Positions 7,521-13,993 of a stretch of 42,231 bases of DNA are shown in pieces. Source of the DNA: Acidobacteriota bacterium (GTDB lineage Bacteria > Acidobacteriota > Vicinamibacteria > Vicinamibacterales > CAVVIG01); contig JAOBWF010000059.1 in the NCBI GenBank assembly GCA_025463215.1, positions 1 through 42,231 on the forward strand, written 5' to 3'. The stretch's first letter is position 1; each line of letters begins with the position of its first letter. Below the pieces are notes generated by a model that had not been told where the DNA came from, did not search any database, and was given only the letters and a program-made list of their open reading frames with translations. Position numbers and translations under genes: made by a program.

Positions 7521-7614
7521 TCTGTCGGGTGCCCCGGCGCGTCTGTGATGAAAAAGTTTCGATGGGCTCTGTCTCTGGGTGGCGCGTCCTCGTGGCGTCG
7601 ACGGCGGCGCAGCG

Positions 7615-8490
7615 CTAATAACCGGTCGGGGCCGTGGACGTCTTTTCTCCCCGCGACTGCTGCACGATCTTGACGCCGGCGCTGGCGCCGACGCGGGTGG
7701 CGCCGGCGGCGATCATCGCCTTCATCCCTTCGAGGTCGCGCACGCCCCCCGCGGCCTTCACGCCCATCTCGGCGCCGACGACGCGGCGCATGAGCGCGAC
7801 GTCGGCGGCGGTGGCGCCGCCCGACGCGAACCCGGTGGAGGTCTTGACGTAATCGGCTCCGGCGGCCTTCGCCAGCGTGCAGGCGGTGATCTTCTCCTCG
7901 TCGGTCAGCAGCGCCGCTTCGATGATCACCTTGCTCAGCGCGCCGCTCTCGCGGCACGGCGTCGTCACCGCCTCGATGTCCTGCTCGACCATCCGCAGGT
8001 CGCCAGACTTGAGCGCGCCGACGTTGATCACCATGTCGATCTCGCGCGCGCCGTCGAAGATCGCCCGCCGCGTCTCGTAGCCTTTGACGTCCGGCGTCGT
8101 CGCGCCCAGCGGAAAGCCGACGACGGAGCAGACGCCGACGCCGCTGCCGGCGAGCAGCCGCGCCGCGGCCGCCACCCAGGTCGGGTTGACGCACACCGTG
8201 GCGAACTTGAACTGGGCCGCCTCGCGGCACAGCGACTCGATCTCCTGCCGGGTCGCGTCCGGCTTGAGCAGGGTGTGATCGATCATCGACGCGACCCCGG
8301 ACGGCGCGCCGCCGCCGGCGTACATGCCGACCCGGGTCGCGCCCGCGTCGAGGACGCCGCGCAGACGATCCGGACAGCAGTCGTCCAGCACCGAGTGGCA
8401 GGCACACCGCCCCTGCGGCCGCGTCCCCAGGGTCGGCATCAGCTCGCCGACGATCGTGTCGATCAGTCTCTGCAGCTCTTCTCGAGTCAT
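7615..8490 (-). CDS. deoC: Deoxyribose-phosphate aldolase with N-terminal microcompartment-type extension
   Basis: A 291-residue class I aldolase that splits 2-deoxyribose 5-phosphate into acetaldehyde and glyceraldehyde 3-phosphate. The TIM-barrel core (about 66-275) has Asp152 in EIDMVINVG, the Schiff-base Lys216 in [10 protein letters not shown] and Lys245 in GVKAAGGV, so it should be active. Ordinary DeoC lacks the first ~65 residues. They begin with an amphipathic helix, [15 protein letters not shown], which resembles encapsulation peptides of microcompartment cargo such as PduP and PduD. A Cys cluster follows (C29, C31, C38, C39). It is the second gene after rpiB, with an ATGA overlap. 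The 94-bp gap to the convergent hydroxylase operon (7521-7614) shows no clear terminator or other feature. The encapsulation role is inference, since no shell protein is encoded here. Confidence 0.9.
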   Translation of the reverse strand: MTREELQRLIDTIVGELMPTLGTRPQGRCACHSVLDDCCPDRLRGVLDAGATRVGMYAGGGAPSGVASMIDHTLLKPDATRQEIESLCREAAQFKFATVCVNPTWVAAAARLLAGSGVGVCSVVGFPLGATTPDVKGYETRRAIFDGAREIDMVINVGALKSGDLRMVEQDIEAVTTPCRESGALSKVIIEAALLTDEEKITACTLAKAAGADYVKTSTGFASGGATAADVALMRRVVGAEMGVKAAGGVRDLEGMKAMIAAGATRVGASAGVKIVQQSRGEKTSTAPTGY

Positions 8491-9149
8491 CCAGCTCCAG
8501 GTCTCGGCACCGGCGCCGAGCCCCTCTCTTCGAGCGCGCGAATCTTGGCCAGGCGAGCGATGTAGCGCGCTTCCCGCATCGGGGTCGTCAGCCAGGTCAG
8601 GACGATCGTCCTCGCCTCCTCCGCGCTGACCAACGTCGCCCCCAGCGTGAGCACATTGCAGCCGTTGTGCTCGCGGGCATAGCGGGCGATCGTGCCGGTG
8701 GTCGCCATCACCGCGCGGATGCCCTTCACTTTGTTGGCGGCGATCGCCGATCCGATTCCGGCGCCGTCGATCACGATCCCGCCGTCCGCCTCGCGCCGCG
8801 CCACCGCGTCGGCGACCGACGCCGCCACATCAGGATAGTCCACCGCATCGGGGCCGTCAGTACCGAGATCCTGCACCGTCAGGCCGCGGCCGCGCAGCCA
8901 CTCGACCACGGCCTTGCGCAGCGTGATGCCGGTGTGATCGCTCGCGATCGCGACCGTGCGGATGTCGGCGGTCGGCACCAGGCTCGCCGCGTCCGCGGCG
9001 GCGCGTCCTTCGTGCACCAGCGTCACCCTGCGCTCGCGCAGCGTGTCGGCCGCGAGCGGTGTGACGTGGCCGCCTTTCGCCAGCATCACCGTGTCGCCCC
9101 GCTCGAGCACGCGCGCGTCCGTCTCGGTGATGATCTCGAACCGTTTCAT
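8487..9149 (-). CDS. rpiB: RpiB/LacAB-family sugar-phosphate isomerase with N-terminal extension
   Basis: A 220-residue protein whose C-terminal ~155 residues are the RpiB fold: [39 protein letters not shown] and [13 protein letters not shown]. RpiB normally has about 150 residues. The extra ~63 N-terminal residues contain [20 protein letters not shown], which resembles the LTPAAR...RG segment in microcompartment-associated EutT/PduO-like proteins. The catalytic cysteine of E. coli-type RpiB (in VLICGTGIG) is Asp128 here (IVIDGAGIG). The histidine of the usual CHD segment is also missing (MATTGT). The substrate may therefore differ from ribose 5-phosphate, although Cys-less RpiB proteins are known, for example in mycobacteria. 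It is the first gene of an rpiB-deoC operon, divergent from hpt with only 20 bp between the start codons. Confidence 0.82.
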   Translation of the reverse strand: MKRFEIITETDARVLERGDTVMLAKGGHVTPLAADTLRERRVTLVHEGRAAADAASLVPTADIRTVAIASDHTGITLRKAVVEWLRGRGLTVQDLGTDGPDAVDYPDVAASVADAVARREADGGIVIDGAGIGSAIAANKVKGIRAVMATTGTIARYAREHNGCNVLTLGATLVSAEEARTIVLTWLTTPMREARYIARLAKIRALEERGSAPVPRPGAG

Positions 9150-9154
9150 TGAAG

Positions 9155-9160
9155 TATGAT
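9155..9160 (+). promoter_or_regulatory. -10 box of hpt
   Basis: TATGAT ends nine bases before the ATG at 9170. The 20-bp divergent gap to rpiB leaves room for almost no leader, so hpt is probably leaderless or nearly so. No -35 box is evident. Confidence 0.4.
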
Positions 9161-9169
9161 TTCGTCCCT

Positions 9170-9694
9170 ATGGCCGAGTTGCGTCCTGCAGAGATTCTAC
9201 TGTCCGAAGCGCAGATCCAGAAGCGCGTCGCCGAAATGGCCCTCGAGATCCGCAAGGACTATCCCGACGATCTGCACGTGATTGCCGTCCTCAAGGGTGC
9301 GTTCATCTTTCTGTCCGACCTCGCGCGCCACATGCCCGGCCACGTCTCGCTCGATTTCATGGCGGTCTCCAGCTATGCCAAGGGCACCACTTCGTCCGGC
9401 GAAGTGAAGATGGTCAAGGACCTCGACACCGCGCTCGACGGCCGCAACGTCGTGATTGTCGAGGACATCGTCGACACCGGTCTGACGCTCACCTACCTGC
9501 AGGAGATCCTGCGCAAGCGCCACCCGAAGTCGCTGCGTACCGCGTGCCTGCTGAGCAAACCGTCGCGCCGCAAGGTCGAGGTCACCGTCGACTACATCGG
9601 CTTCACGATCGAGGACCGATTCGTCGTCGGCTACGGCCTCGACTTCGACGAGCAGTACCGCAACCTGCCGCACATCGCAGTAATACAGCCCTGA
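9170..9694 (+). CDS. hpt: Hypoxanthine phosphoribosyltransferase
   Basis: A 174-residue purine-salvage enzyme that makes IMP or GMP from hypoxanthine or guanine and PRPP. The PRPP-binding motif is VVIVEDIVDTGLTL at about residues 97-110. VIAVLKGAFIFLSDL and DFMAVSSYAKGTTSSGEV, containing the flexible-loop SY pair, are typical, as is the C-terminal RFVVGYGLDFDEQYRNLP. The ATG at 9170 gives the usual Hpt N-terminus (LSEAQIQKRV). A TTG at 9149 would add seven residues and overlap the -10 box, so it is rejected. It converges with the amidohydrolase; the two stop codons are four bases apart, which leaves no space for a conventional terminator. Confidence 0.95.
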   Translation: MAELRPAEILLSEAQIQKRVAEMALEIRKDYPDDLHVIAVLKGAFIFLSDLARHMPGHVSLDFMAVSSYAKGTTSSGEVKMVKDLDTALDGRNVVIVEDIVDTGLTLTYLQEILRKRHPKSLRTACLLSKPSRRKVEVTVDYIGFTIEDRFVVGYGLDFDEQYRNLPHIAVIQP

Positions 9695-9698
9695 GATT

Positions 9699-11093
9699 TC
9701 ACCGCGGCGCCACCGCGTCTCTGACGCGCGCGGCGAGCCGGTTCGCATCGGCAATCACCTGCTCGCGATCGAGCGTTCTCAGCCGGCGATCGCTCATCAG
9801 CACTTTGCCGTTCACAATCGTGGTGCGCACGTCGTCTCCCCGCGTGACATAGACGAGATGCGACACCGGATCGTACATCGGCGTCTGACGCGCCGAGCGC
9901 ATCGACACCGTGATCAGATCCGCGCGCTTGCCGGGCTCGAGCGAGCCGAGCACCTTCTCCATCCCGATCACGCGGGCGCCGCCCATCGTCGCCATGTCGA
10001 GCGCGTCCTGGGCCTTCACCGCGGTCGGATCGTGGGTCGCGTGCTTGGCGAGAAACGACGCCTGGCGCATCGCCTCGAACATGTCGAGGTCGTTGTTGCT
10101 CGCCGCCCCGTCGGTGCCGAGCCCGAGCTTGACGCCGGCGGCCAAGTACTTGGTCACCGGCGCGGCGCCGCTCGCCAGCTTCATGTTGCTCTCCGGGTTG
10201 TGAGCCACGCCGGTGCCGGTCCGCTTCAGGATCGCGATGTCGGCATCGTTGACCCACACGCCGTGCGCGCCGATGGTCGTCTCGCCCAGGACGCCGATCG
10301 ACTCGAGCGCGGCGGTCGGCGTCATCTGATACTGCTCGCGCGCGGTCTTCACTTCATCTTCGGTCTCGGCGAAGTGGATCACGATCGGAACGCCGTACTT
10401 GCGCGCCAGCGCCGCGGACGCGGCCAGCGTCGCTTTGTCGTTGGTGTAGAGCGCGTGCGGCGCCACCGCGGGCACGATCAGGCCGTTGTCTTTGTACTCC
10501 TTGATGAAGCGCTCCGCGCGGGCGAGCCCTTCCGCCGGCGTCTTCGCATCGGCGACCGGAAACTGGATGATCGTCTCGCCGAGCACGCCGCGGAGCCCCG
10601 CTTCGAACGCCGCCTTGGCGATCTCTTCCTCGAAGTAATACATGTCGACGAACGTCGTCGTCCCCGATTCGATCATCTCGACCGCGGCGAGCCGCGTCCC
10701 GACGCGGACCAGCTCCGGCGACACGGTTTTCGCTTCCGCCGGAAAGATGTATTTCGTCAGCCAGTCCATCAACGCCAGATCGTCGGCGAGGCCGCGATAC
10801 ATCACCATCGGCGCGTGCGTGTGGGTGTTGATCAGGCCCGGGAGCACGATCTGATCGCGCGCGTCGATCGTCTCCGCCGCCTGATACTTCGCGCTGATCG
10901 CGGCCGGCGTGTCGACGTCGACGATGTCGGTGCCGTCGATCGCGAGGGCGCCAGGCGCCAGGATCCGATGCGCCGCGTTCTGCGTGATCACGGTGCCGCC
11001 GGTCACGAGCAACGACACCCGCCGCCGCGCCGGCTGGCCCGAAAGCGCAACGATTGCCGCGACAACGAGCAGCGCCGAAAGAAACCGTTTCAT
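9699..11093 (-). CDS. Exported amidohydrolase (MTA/SAH or guanine deaminase-like)
   Basis: A 464-residue metal-dependent deaminase of the amidohydrolase superfamily. Metal and catalytic motifs in order are INTHTHAPM, VAPHALYTND, VIHFAETEDE, IGAHGVW and LGTDGAASNNDLDMFE, close to the MtaD/SsnA subgroup that deaminates 5-methylthioadenosine, S-adenosylhomocysteine or related purines. The start at 11093 begins with MKRFLSALLVVAAIVALSG, a signal-peptide-like helix, so the enzyme is predicted to act outside the cytoplasm, which is unusual for this group. An in-frame start at 11120 would add nine unneeded residues, and a TACAAT box seven bases upstream supports 11093. The neighbours hpt and upp suggest a role in nucleobase salvage. 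The exact substrate cannot be told by eye. Confidence 0.85.
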   Translation of the reverse strand: MKRFLSALLVVAAIVALSGQPARRRVSLLVTGGTVITQNAAHRILAPGALAIDGTDIVDVDTPAAISAKYQAAETIDARDQIVLPGLINTHTHAPMVMYRGLADDLALMDWLTKYIFPAEAKTVSPELVRVGTRLAAVEMIESGTTTFVDMYYFEEEIAKAAFEAGLRGVLGETIIQFPVADAKTPAEGLARAERFIKEYKDNGLIVPAVAPHALYTNDKATLAASAALARKYGVPIVIHFAETEDEVKTAREQYQMTPTAALESIGVLGETTIGAHGVWVNDADIAILKRTGTGVAHNPESNMKLASGAAPVTKYLAAGVKLGLGTDGAASNNDLDMFEAMRQASFLAKHATHDPTAVKAQDALDMATMGGARVIGMEKVLGSLEPGKRADLITVSMRSARQTPMYDPVSHLVYVTRGDDVRTTIVNGKVLMSDRRLRTLDREQVIADANRLAARVRDAVAPR

Positions 11094-11100
11094 CGCGAAG

Positions 11101-11106
11101 ATTGTA
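11101..11106 (-). promoter_or_regulatory. -10 box of the amidohydrolase gene
   Basis: On the minus strand TACAAT is followed by seven bases and then the ATG at 11093. This predicts a leaderless transcript. No -35 box is recognisable. Confidence 0.45.
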
Positions 11107-11164
11107 GCCCCATCAGCCACGAGCGGGGGCGCCCCTGCGGCGAGGCGCGGTCGCGGAGCCGTTG

Positions 11165-11170
11165 TATAGT
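11165..11170 (+). promoter_or_regulatory. -10 box of upp
   Basis: TATAGT is followed by seven bases and then GTG at 11178, the same spacing as the divergent amidohydrolase. A leaderless transcript is predicted. The interval between the two divergent starts (11094-11177) is short and G/C-rich. Confidence 0.45.
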
Positions 11171-11177
11171 GAAGCCC

Positions 11178-11801
11178 GTGTCAGTCCACATCGTCGACCA
11201 TCCGCTGGTGCACGACGCGCTCGTCACGCTGCGCGACAGAGCCACCGCGCCGGACGCGTTCCGCCGCGCCGCAACGCGGATCAGCGTGCTGCTGATTGCC
11301 GAGGCGCTGAAGGATCTCACGCCGCAGAACGTCACCGTGGAGACGCCGCTCGGTCCGGCGCCCGGGCGCCGCGCCGGATCGGACGTCGTGGTCGTGCCGG
11401 TGCTGCGCGCCGGCCTGGGGATGCTCGACGCGGTGCTCGAGCTCGTGCCGAGCGCGCGCGTCGGCCACATCGGGCTGCAGCGCGACGAGATGACCGCGGT
11501 TGCGTCGCAGTACTACTCGAAGCTGCCGTCGAATCTGGGCGCGAGCTACGTGCTGATGATCGATCCGATGCTCGCCACCGGCGGCAGCGCGGTGGCCGCG
11601 CTCGACCTGCTGCAGCAGGCGGGCGCGACGGTGATTCGGATGATCTGCATCGTCGCCGCGCCGGAAGGGGTCGCGCTGGTCGAGCGTCATCATCCGCAGG
11701 TGGCGATCTACACGCCGGTGATCGACGTCAAGCTCAACGCGCAGAAGTACATCGTCCCCGGCCTCGGTGACTTCGGCGACCGGTTGTACGGGACGATCTG
11801 A
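11178..11801 (+). CDS. upp: Uracil phosphoribosyltransferase
   Basis: A 207-residue pyrimidine-salvage enzyme (uracil + PRPP to UMP), the normal family length. It opens with SVHIVDHPLVHDALVTLRD, carries VPVLRAGLGMLDAVLELVP, the PRPP loop YVLMIDPMLATGGSAVAALD, and ends in IVPGLGDFGDRLYGT, all hallmarks of Upp. The frame is open far upstream but has no coding character there. The GTG at 11178 fits the family N-terminus and sits seven bases behind a -10 box; a GTG at 11169 is the alternative. It is divergent from the amidohydrolase gene. Confidence 0.95.
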   Translation: MSVHIVDHPLVHDALVTLRDRATAPDAFRRAATRISVLLIAEALKDLTPQNVTVETPLGPAPGRRAGSDVVVVPVLRAGLGMLDAVLELVPSARVGHIGLQRDEMTAVASQYYSKLPSNLGASYVLMIDPMLATGGSAVAALDLLQQAGATVIRMICIVAAPEGVALVERHHPQVAIYTPVIDVKLNAQKYIVPGLGDFGDRLYGTI

Positions 11802-11906
11802 AACAGGGGCGCGAGGGCCCCGAGGCTAGCTCTGGAAGTCGCCACGCCTTGAGTGCGTGCCGGTTGTCGCGCGAGGGCTTTAGCCGAGCGTCTCTGAAAG
11901 CTGAGT
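11802..11906. other. Intergenic stretch with inverted-repeat fragments
   Basis: The 105 bp between upp and the citrate-synthase-like gene contain AGGGCTTTAGCC, whose GGCT/AGCC arms are self-complementary, preceded by a G/C-rich stretch and a TAGC-containing palindrome. No ORF, promoter or convincing terminator is visible. The composition suggests a dispersed non-coding repeat, but a genome search would be needed to say so. Confidence 0.3.
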
Positions 11907-12755
11907 ATGGCAAAGCGGACCAATTTCGAAGTCACCGATCGCCGGACGCAGCCGCGCGCCCCGAATGGGCGTTGGCACTCGTCGCTGACCAACATCGAGC
12001 CGAACAAGATCTGCGTCCGCGGCTATCCGCTCGACGAGATGATGGGCCGTCTCGGGTTTGCCGAGGCGGTCTATCTCCTGCTGATGGGCGAGCTGCCGAC
12101 GCCGGCGATCGGGCGGATGCTGAACGCGGTGCTGGTGTCGTCGATCGATCACGGCGTCACTCCCCCGTCGACGCTGGCGGCGCGCAACGTGGCGACGACC
12201 GGGGCGCCGTTGAAGGACTGCGTGGCGGCGGGGATCCTGGCGTTCGGGCCGCATCATGGCGGCGACATCGAGTCGTGCATGCGGTTTCTCGATGGCGGGC
12301 TGACGCTGATGCGTTCGGGCCAGTCCGAAAAGCAGGCGGCAGACGCGATCGTCGAAGAGTGCGTCGCGGCGCACGTCGAGCCGCCGGGGTTCGGGCACCG
12401 GTTCCACACGCGCGATCCGCGCGCGGCCAGGCTCTTTCAGATGGCGCTGGAGCTGGAGGTCGAGGGGGAGCACGTCCGGCTGATCCGCGCGACCGAGCGC
12501 GCGCTCGAGACGCACGCGTCGCACTTCGGCCGACCGCTGCCGGTGAACGTCGACGGCGCGATCGCCGCGATCAGCGCCGACCTCGGGTTCGCCTACGAAC
12601 TCGGCAACGCGATCTTCCTCATCTCCAGGCTCCCGGGCCTGATCGCGCACGCGCACGAGGAGCGGACGCGGCAGTCGCCGATGCGGCAGATCGAACCGAA
12701 GGACTACGACTACGACGGCGCGGGGCAGCGCCGGTTGCCCGAGGGCCGCAAGTAG
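11907..12755 (+). CDS. Short citrate-synthase-family protein (citryl-CoA lyase-like)
   Basis: A 282-residue member of the citrate synthase superfamily; true citrate synthases have about 370-430 residues. The active-site signatures are present: DHGVTPPS (His82), GPHHGGD (His116/117) and GFGHRFHTRDPRA (His164 and Asp170). The protein begins almost directly with the segment KICVRGYPLDEMMGRLGFAEAVYLLLMGELPT, as in stand-alone citryl-CoA lyases and related short enzymes. It likely acts on a citryl-CoA-like or other acyl-CoA aldol substrate. Whether it forms or cleaves the C-C bond cannot be decided. The ATG at 11907 has only a weak purine-rich stretch upstream. It is followed 27 bp later by a tRNA gene and shows no operon partner. 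Confidence 0.78.
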   Translation: MAKRTNFEVTDRRTQPRAPNGRWHSSLTNIEPNKICVRGYPLDEMMGRLGFAEAVYLLLMGELPTPAIGRMLNAVLVSSIDHGVTPPSTLAARNVATTGAPLKDCVAAGILAFGPHHGGDIESCMRFLDGGLTLMRSGQSEKQAADAIVEECVAAHVEPPGFGHRFHTRDPRAARLFQMALELEVEGEHVRLIRATERALETHASHFGRPLPVNVDGAIAAISADLGFAYELGNAIFLISRLPGLIAHAHEERTRQSPMRQIEPKDYDYDGAGQRRLPEGRK

Positions 12756-12764
12756 CGATAGAAT
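12735..12764 (+). promoter_or_regulatory. Promoter of tRNA-Val
   Basis: TTGCCC (12735-12740), an 18-bp spacer and TAGAAT (12759-12764) form a plausible sigma70-type promoter about 18 bp before the mature tRNA. It overlaps the end of the preceding coding sequence. Confidence 0.5.
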
Positions 12765-12782
12765 CGGCGCTTCCCTCCTCGA

Positions 12783-12859
12783 GGGCGCTTAGCTCAGTTG
12801 GTTAGAGCGCGTGCTTCACACGCACGAGGTCATAGGTTCGACTCCTATAGCGCCCACCA
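12783..12859 (+). tRNA. tRNA-Val (anticodon CAC)
   Basis: A full cloverleaf can be drawn. The acceptor arms GGGCGCT and AGCGCCC pair perfectly, followed by discriminator A and an encoded CCA (12857-12859). The D arm contains AGCTCAGTTGGTTAGAGC. The anticodon stem CGTGC/GCACG closes the loop TTCACAC with anticodon CAC, reading GUG valine codons. The T arm contains GGTTCGACTCC. Length with CCA is 77 nt. Confidence 0.95.
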
Positions 12860-12860
12860 C

Positions 12861-13407
12861 CTAAATAGCTCTACATAAACGACCGCAGGGCGGGTGATCG
12901 CGCACGCGGACGCCCCGGCGACTGCGTCCGTAGCGGCGCAGGAGATCCGTCGTGACGCCGCATTCATCGATAAAGACGTATCGCCAGGCGTCGCGCAGCG
13001 GCAACCCGTCGCGCCAGCGCCGTCGCTCAGCCGCGACGTCGGGGCGCCGCTGTTCGTCGGCGAGTACCGCTTTTTTTGAAGGTGAAGTCCAGCTGCTTCA
13101 GGGCGCGCCAGATCGTGGTCACGCCGGCGGACGTCCGAAGCGCCTCGCGGATCTCCTCGAGCGTGGCATCGGGCCGGGCCGCGAGCACCGTCGCGCGACG
13201 ATCGAGGTCCGTCGGAATCAAGGCCAGTCCGCGAAATTTCGTGGGCTTAAGCGGCGCGAAGGTTCCGGTTTCGCCGCGCCGCTGTTTCAGCGCATCCACC
13301 CAGGCGCGACTGACGTGATACCGCGCGGCGAGGTCTTTCGACGAGATCCCCGCGTCCGAATCCCTGAGCACGCGCGTCCGCAGATCCATCGAGTAGGCTG
13401 CGGCCAT
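12861..13407 (-). pseudogene. IS630-family transposase, frameshifted and 3'-truncated
   Basis: The first frame (ATG at 13407 with GGGAGGT upstream, to 13027) encodes the helix-turn-helix part: MDLRTRVLRDSDAGISSKDLAARYHVSRAWVDALKQRRGETG in outline, then ATLEEIREAL. Similarity continues in another frame after a run of seven adenines (13071-13077 on the plus strand, as T). That frame reads AVLADEQRRPDVAAERRRW and VFIDECGVTTDLLRRYGR, the start of the DDE domain with its first Asp. It stops after DHPPCGR, followed by a few unrelated codons to a TAG at 12861. With six adenines the two parts would be one frame, so a single-base insertion or programmed slippage explains the break. The second Asp and the Glu of the catalytic triad are missing, so it cannot be active. 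Confidence 0.75.
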
Positions 13408-13470
13408 CGGCACCTCCCGAGCGCGAGAAGTACCATGGCCGCGTACTGAGTACAAGTGGAAAATGCTCTA
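12861..13470 (-). mobile_element. Truncated IS630-type element
   Basis: The right end is probably at 13468-13470. On the minus strand the element would begin with TAGAGCATTTTCCACTTG, where TA would be the IS630-style target dinucleotide. The transposase start and a strong GGGAGGT ribosome binding site lie just inside. Transposase similarity stops near 12885, about 25 bp from the 3' end of the tRNA-Val gene. No matching left inverted repeat is present, so the distal part, with most of the DDE domain, has been deleted. Confidence 0.7.
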
Positions 13471-13492
13471 GCCAAGAGGAGGGAGCGCGACG

Positions 13493-13993
13493 CTACGACG
13501 ACAGCCAGGCGAGGAGCATCGAGCTGGTGTCGGTCGCGTCCATGAAGACGCCCGCCAGACTCCATTCGATCACCTGCGCGCGCAGGCCGAACACGATCGG
13601 TGCTCCTGATCCGGCGAGTTGCTGGTGCATCGCGCCGGAGGCATCGGCCAGCCACGTGGCGGTGGCGAGATTCGGATACCGCGCCGCCTCGGCCAGCAGT
13701 TCCTCGGCGCTGGCGTTGGCGACGACGATCACCAGCCGGCCGGCCTGCGCCGCGTGCTCGGGGCGATCGATCGAGTGAAGCACGGAGGCGCAGGGCAGAC
13801 ACCGCCGCGCCACATAGACGATCCCCCACGGGCCCGGCCGCACCAGACGGCCGCTGGCCACCGCGGCGCCGGCGCGGTCGATCAGCGTGAACGCCGGCAG
13901 CGCCATGCGTTCGACCGCAATGCCGACCCGGCCGGCGCTGATAATCAGCAGCGCGGCAAGCGCCGTCCTACTGCAGCTTGAAATTGACCACAC
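13493..13993 (-). CDS. Exported thioredoxin-fold protein (CxxC)
   Basis: A 166-residue protein with a hydrophobic N-terminal segment (residues ~9-26, ALAALLIISAGRVGIAV) that looks like a signal peptide or membrane anchor. A redoxin-type domain follows: LPAFTLIDRAGAAVASGRL, PWGIVYVARRCLPCASVL with C65 and C68 as CxxC, and a VIVVANASAEELL strand-helix. It resembles TlpA/ResA-like and AhpC-TSA-like proteins involved in extracytoplasmic thiol chemistry. The GTG start at 13993 lies 26 bp inside the 3' end of the 5,622-residue giant gene, so it is the last gene of that unit and probably translationally coupled. A role in making or keeping disulfides in the giant proteins is an attractive inference. 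Confidence 0.72.
   Translation of the reverse strand: MWSISSCSRTALAALLIISAGRVGIAVERMALPAFTLIDRAGAAVASGRLVRPGPWGIVYVARRCLPCASVLHSIDRPEHAAQAGRLVIVVANASAEELLAEAARYPNLATATWLADASGAMHQQLAGSGAPIVFGLRAQVIEWSLAGVFMDATDTSSMLLAWLSS

Noticed and set aside
9690..9701. A bidirectional terminator between hpt and the amidohydrolase gene.
   Set aside because: The stop codons are four bases apart and I see no hairpin followed by a T run there.
9858..11177. Plus-strand frame running into upp from far upstream.
   Set aside because: It is the shadow of the amidohydrolase gene. Family similarity begins only at the GTG at 11178.
12783..12860. tRNA 3' end as an integration attachment site.
   Set aside because: No integrase gene and no second copy of the tRNA end was seen in the window. 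Only the IS remnant is adjacent.
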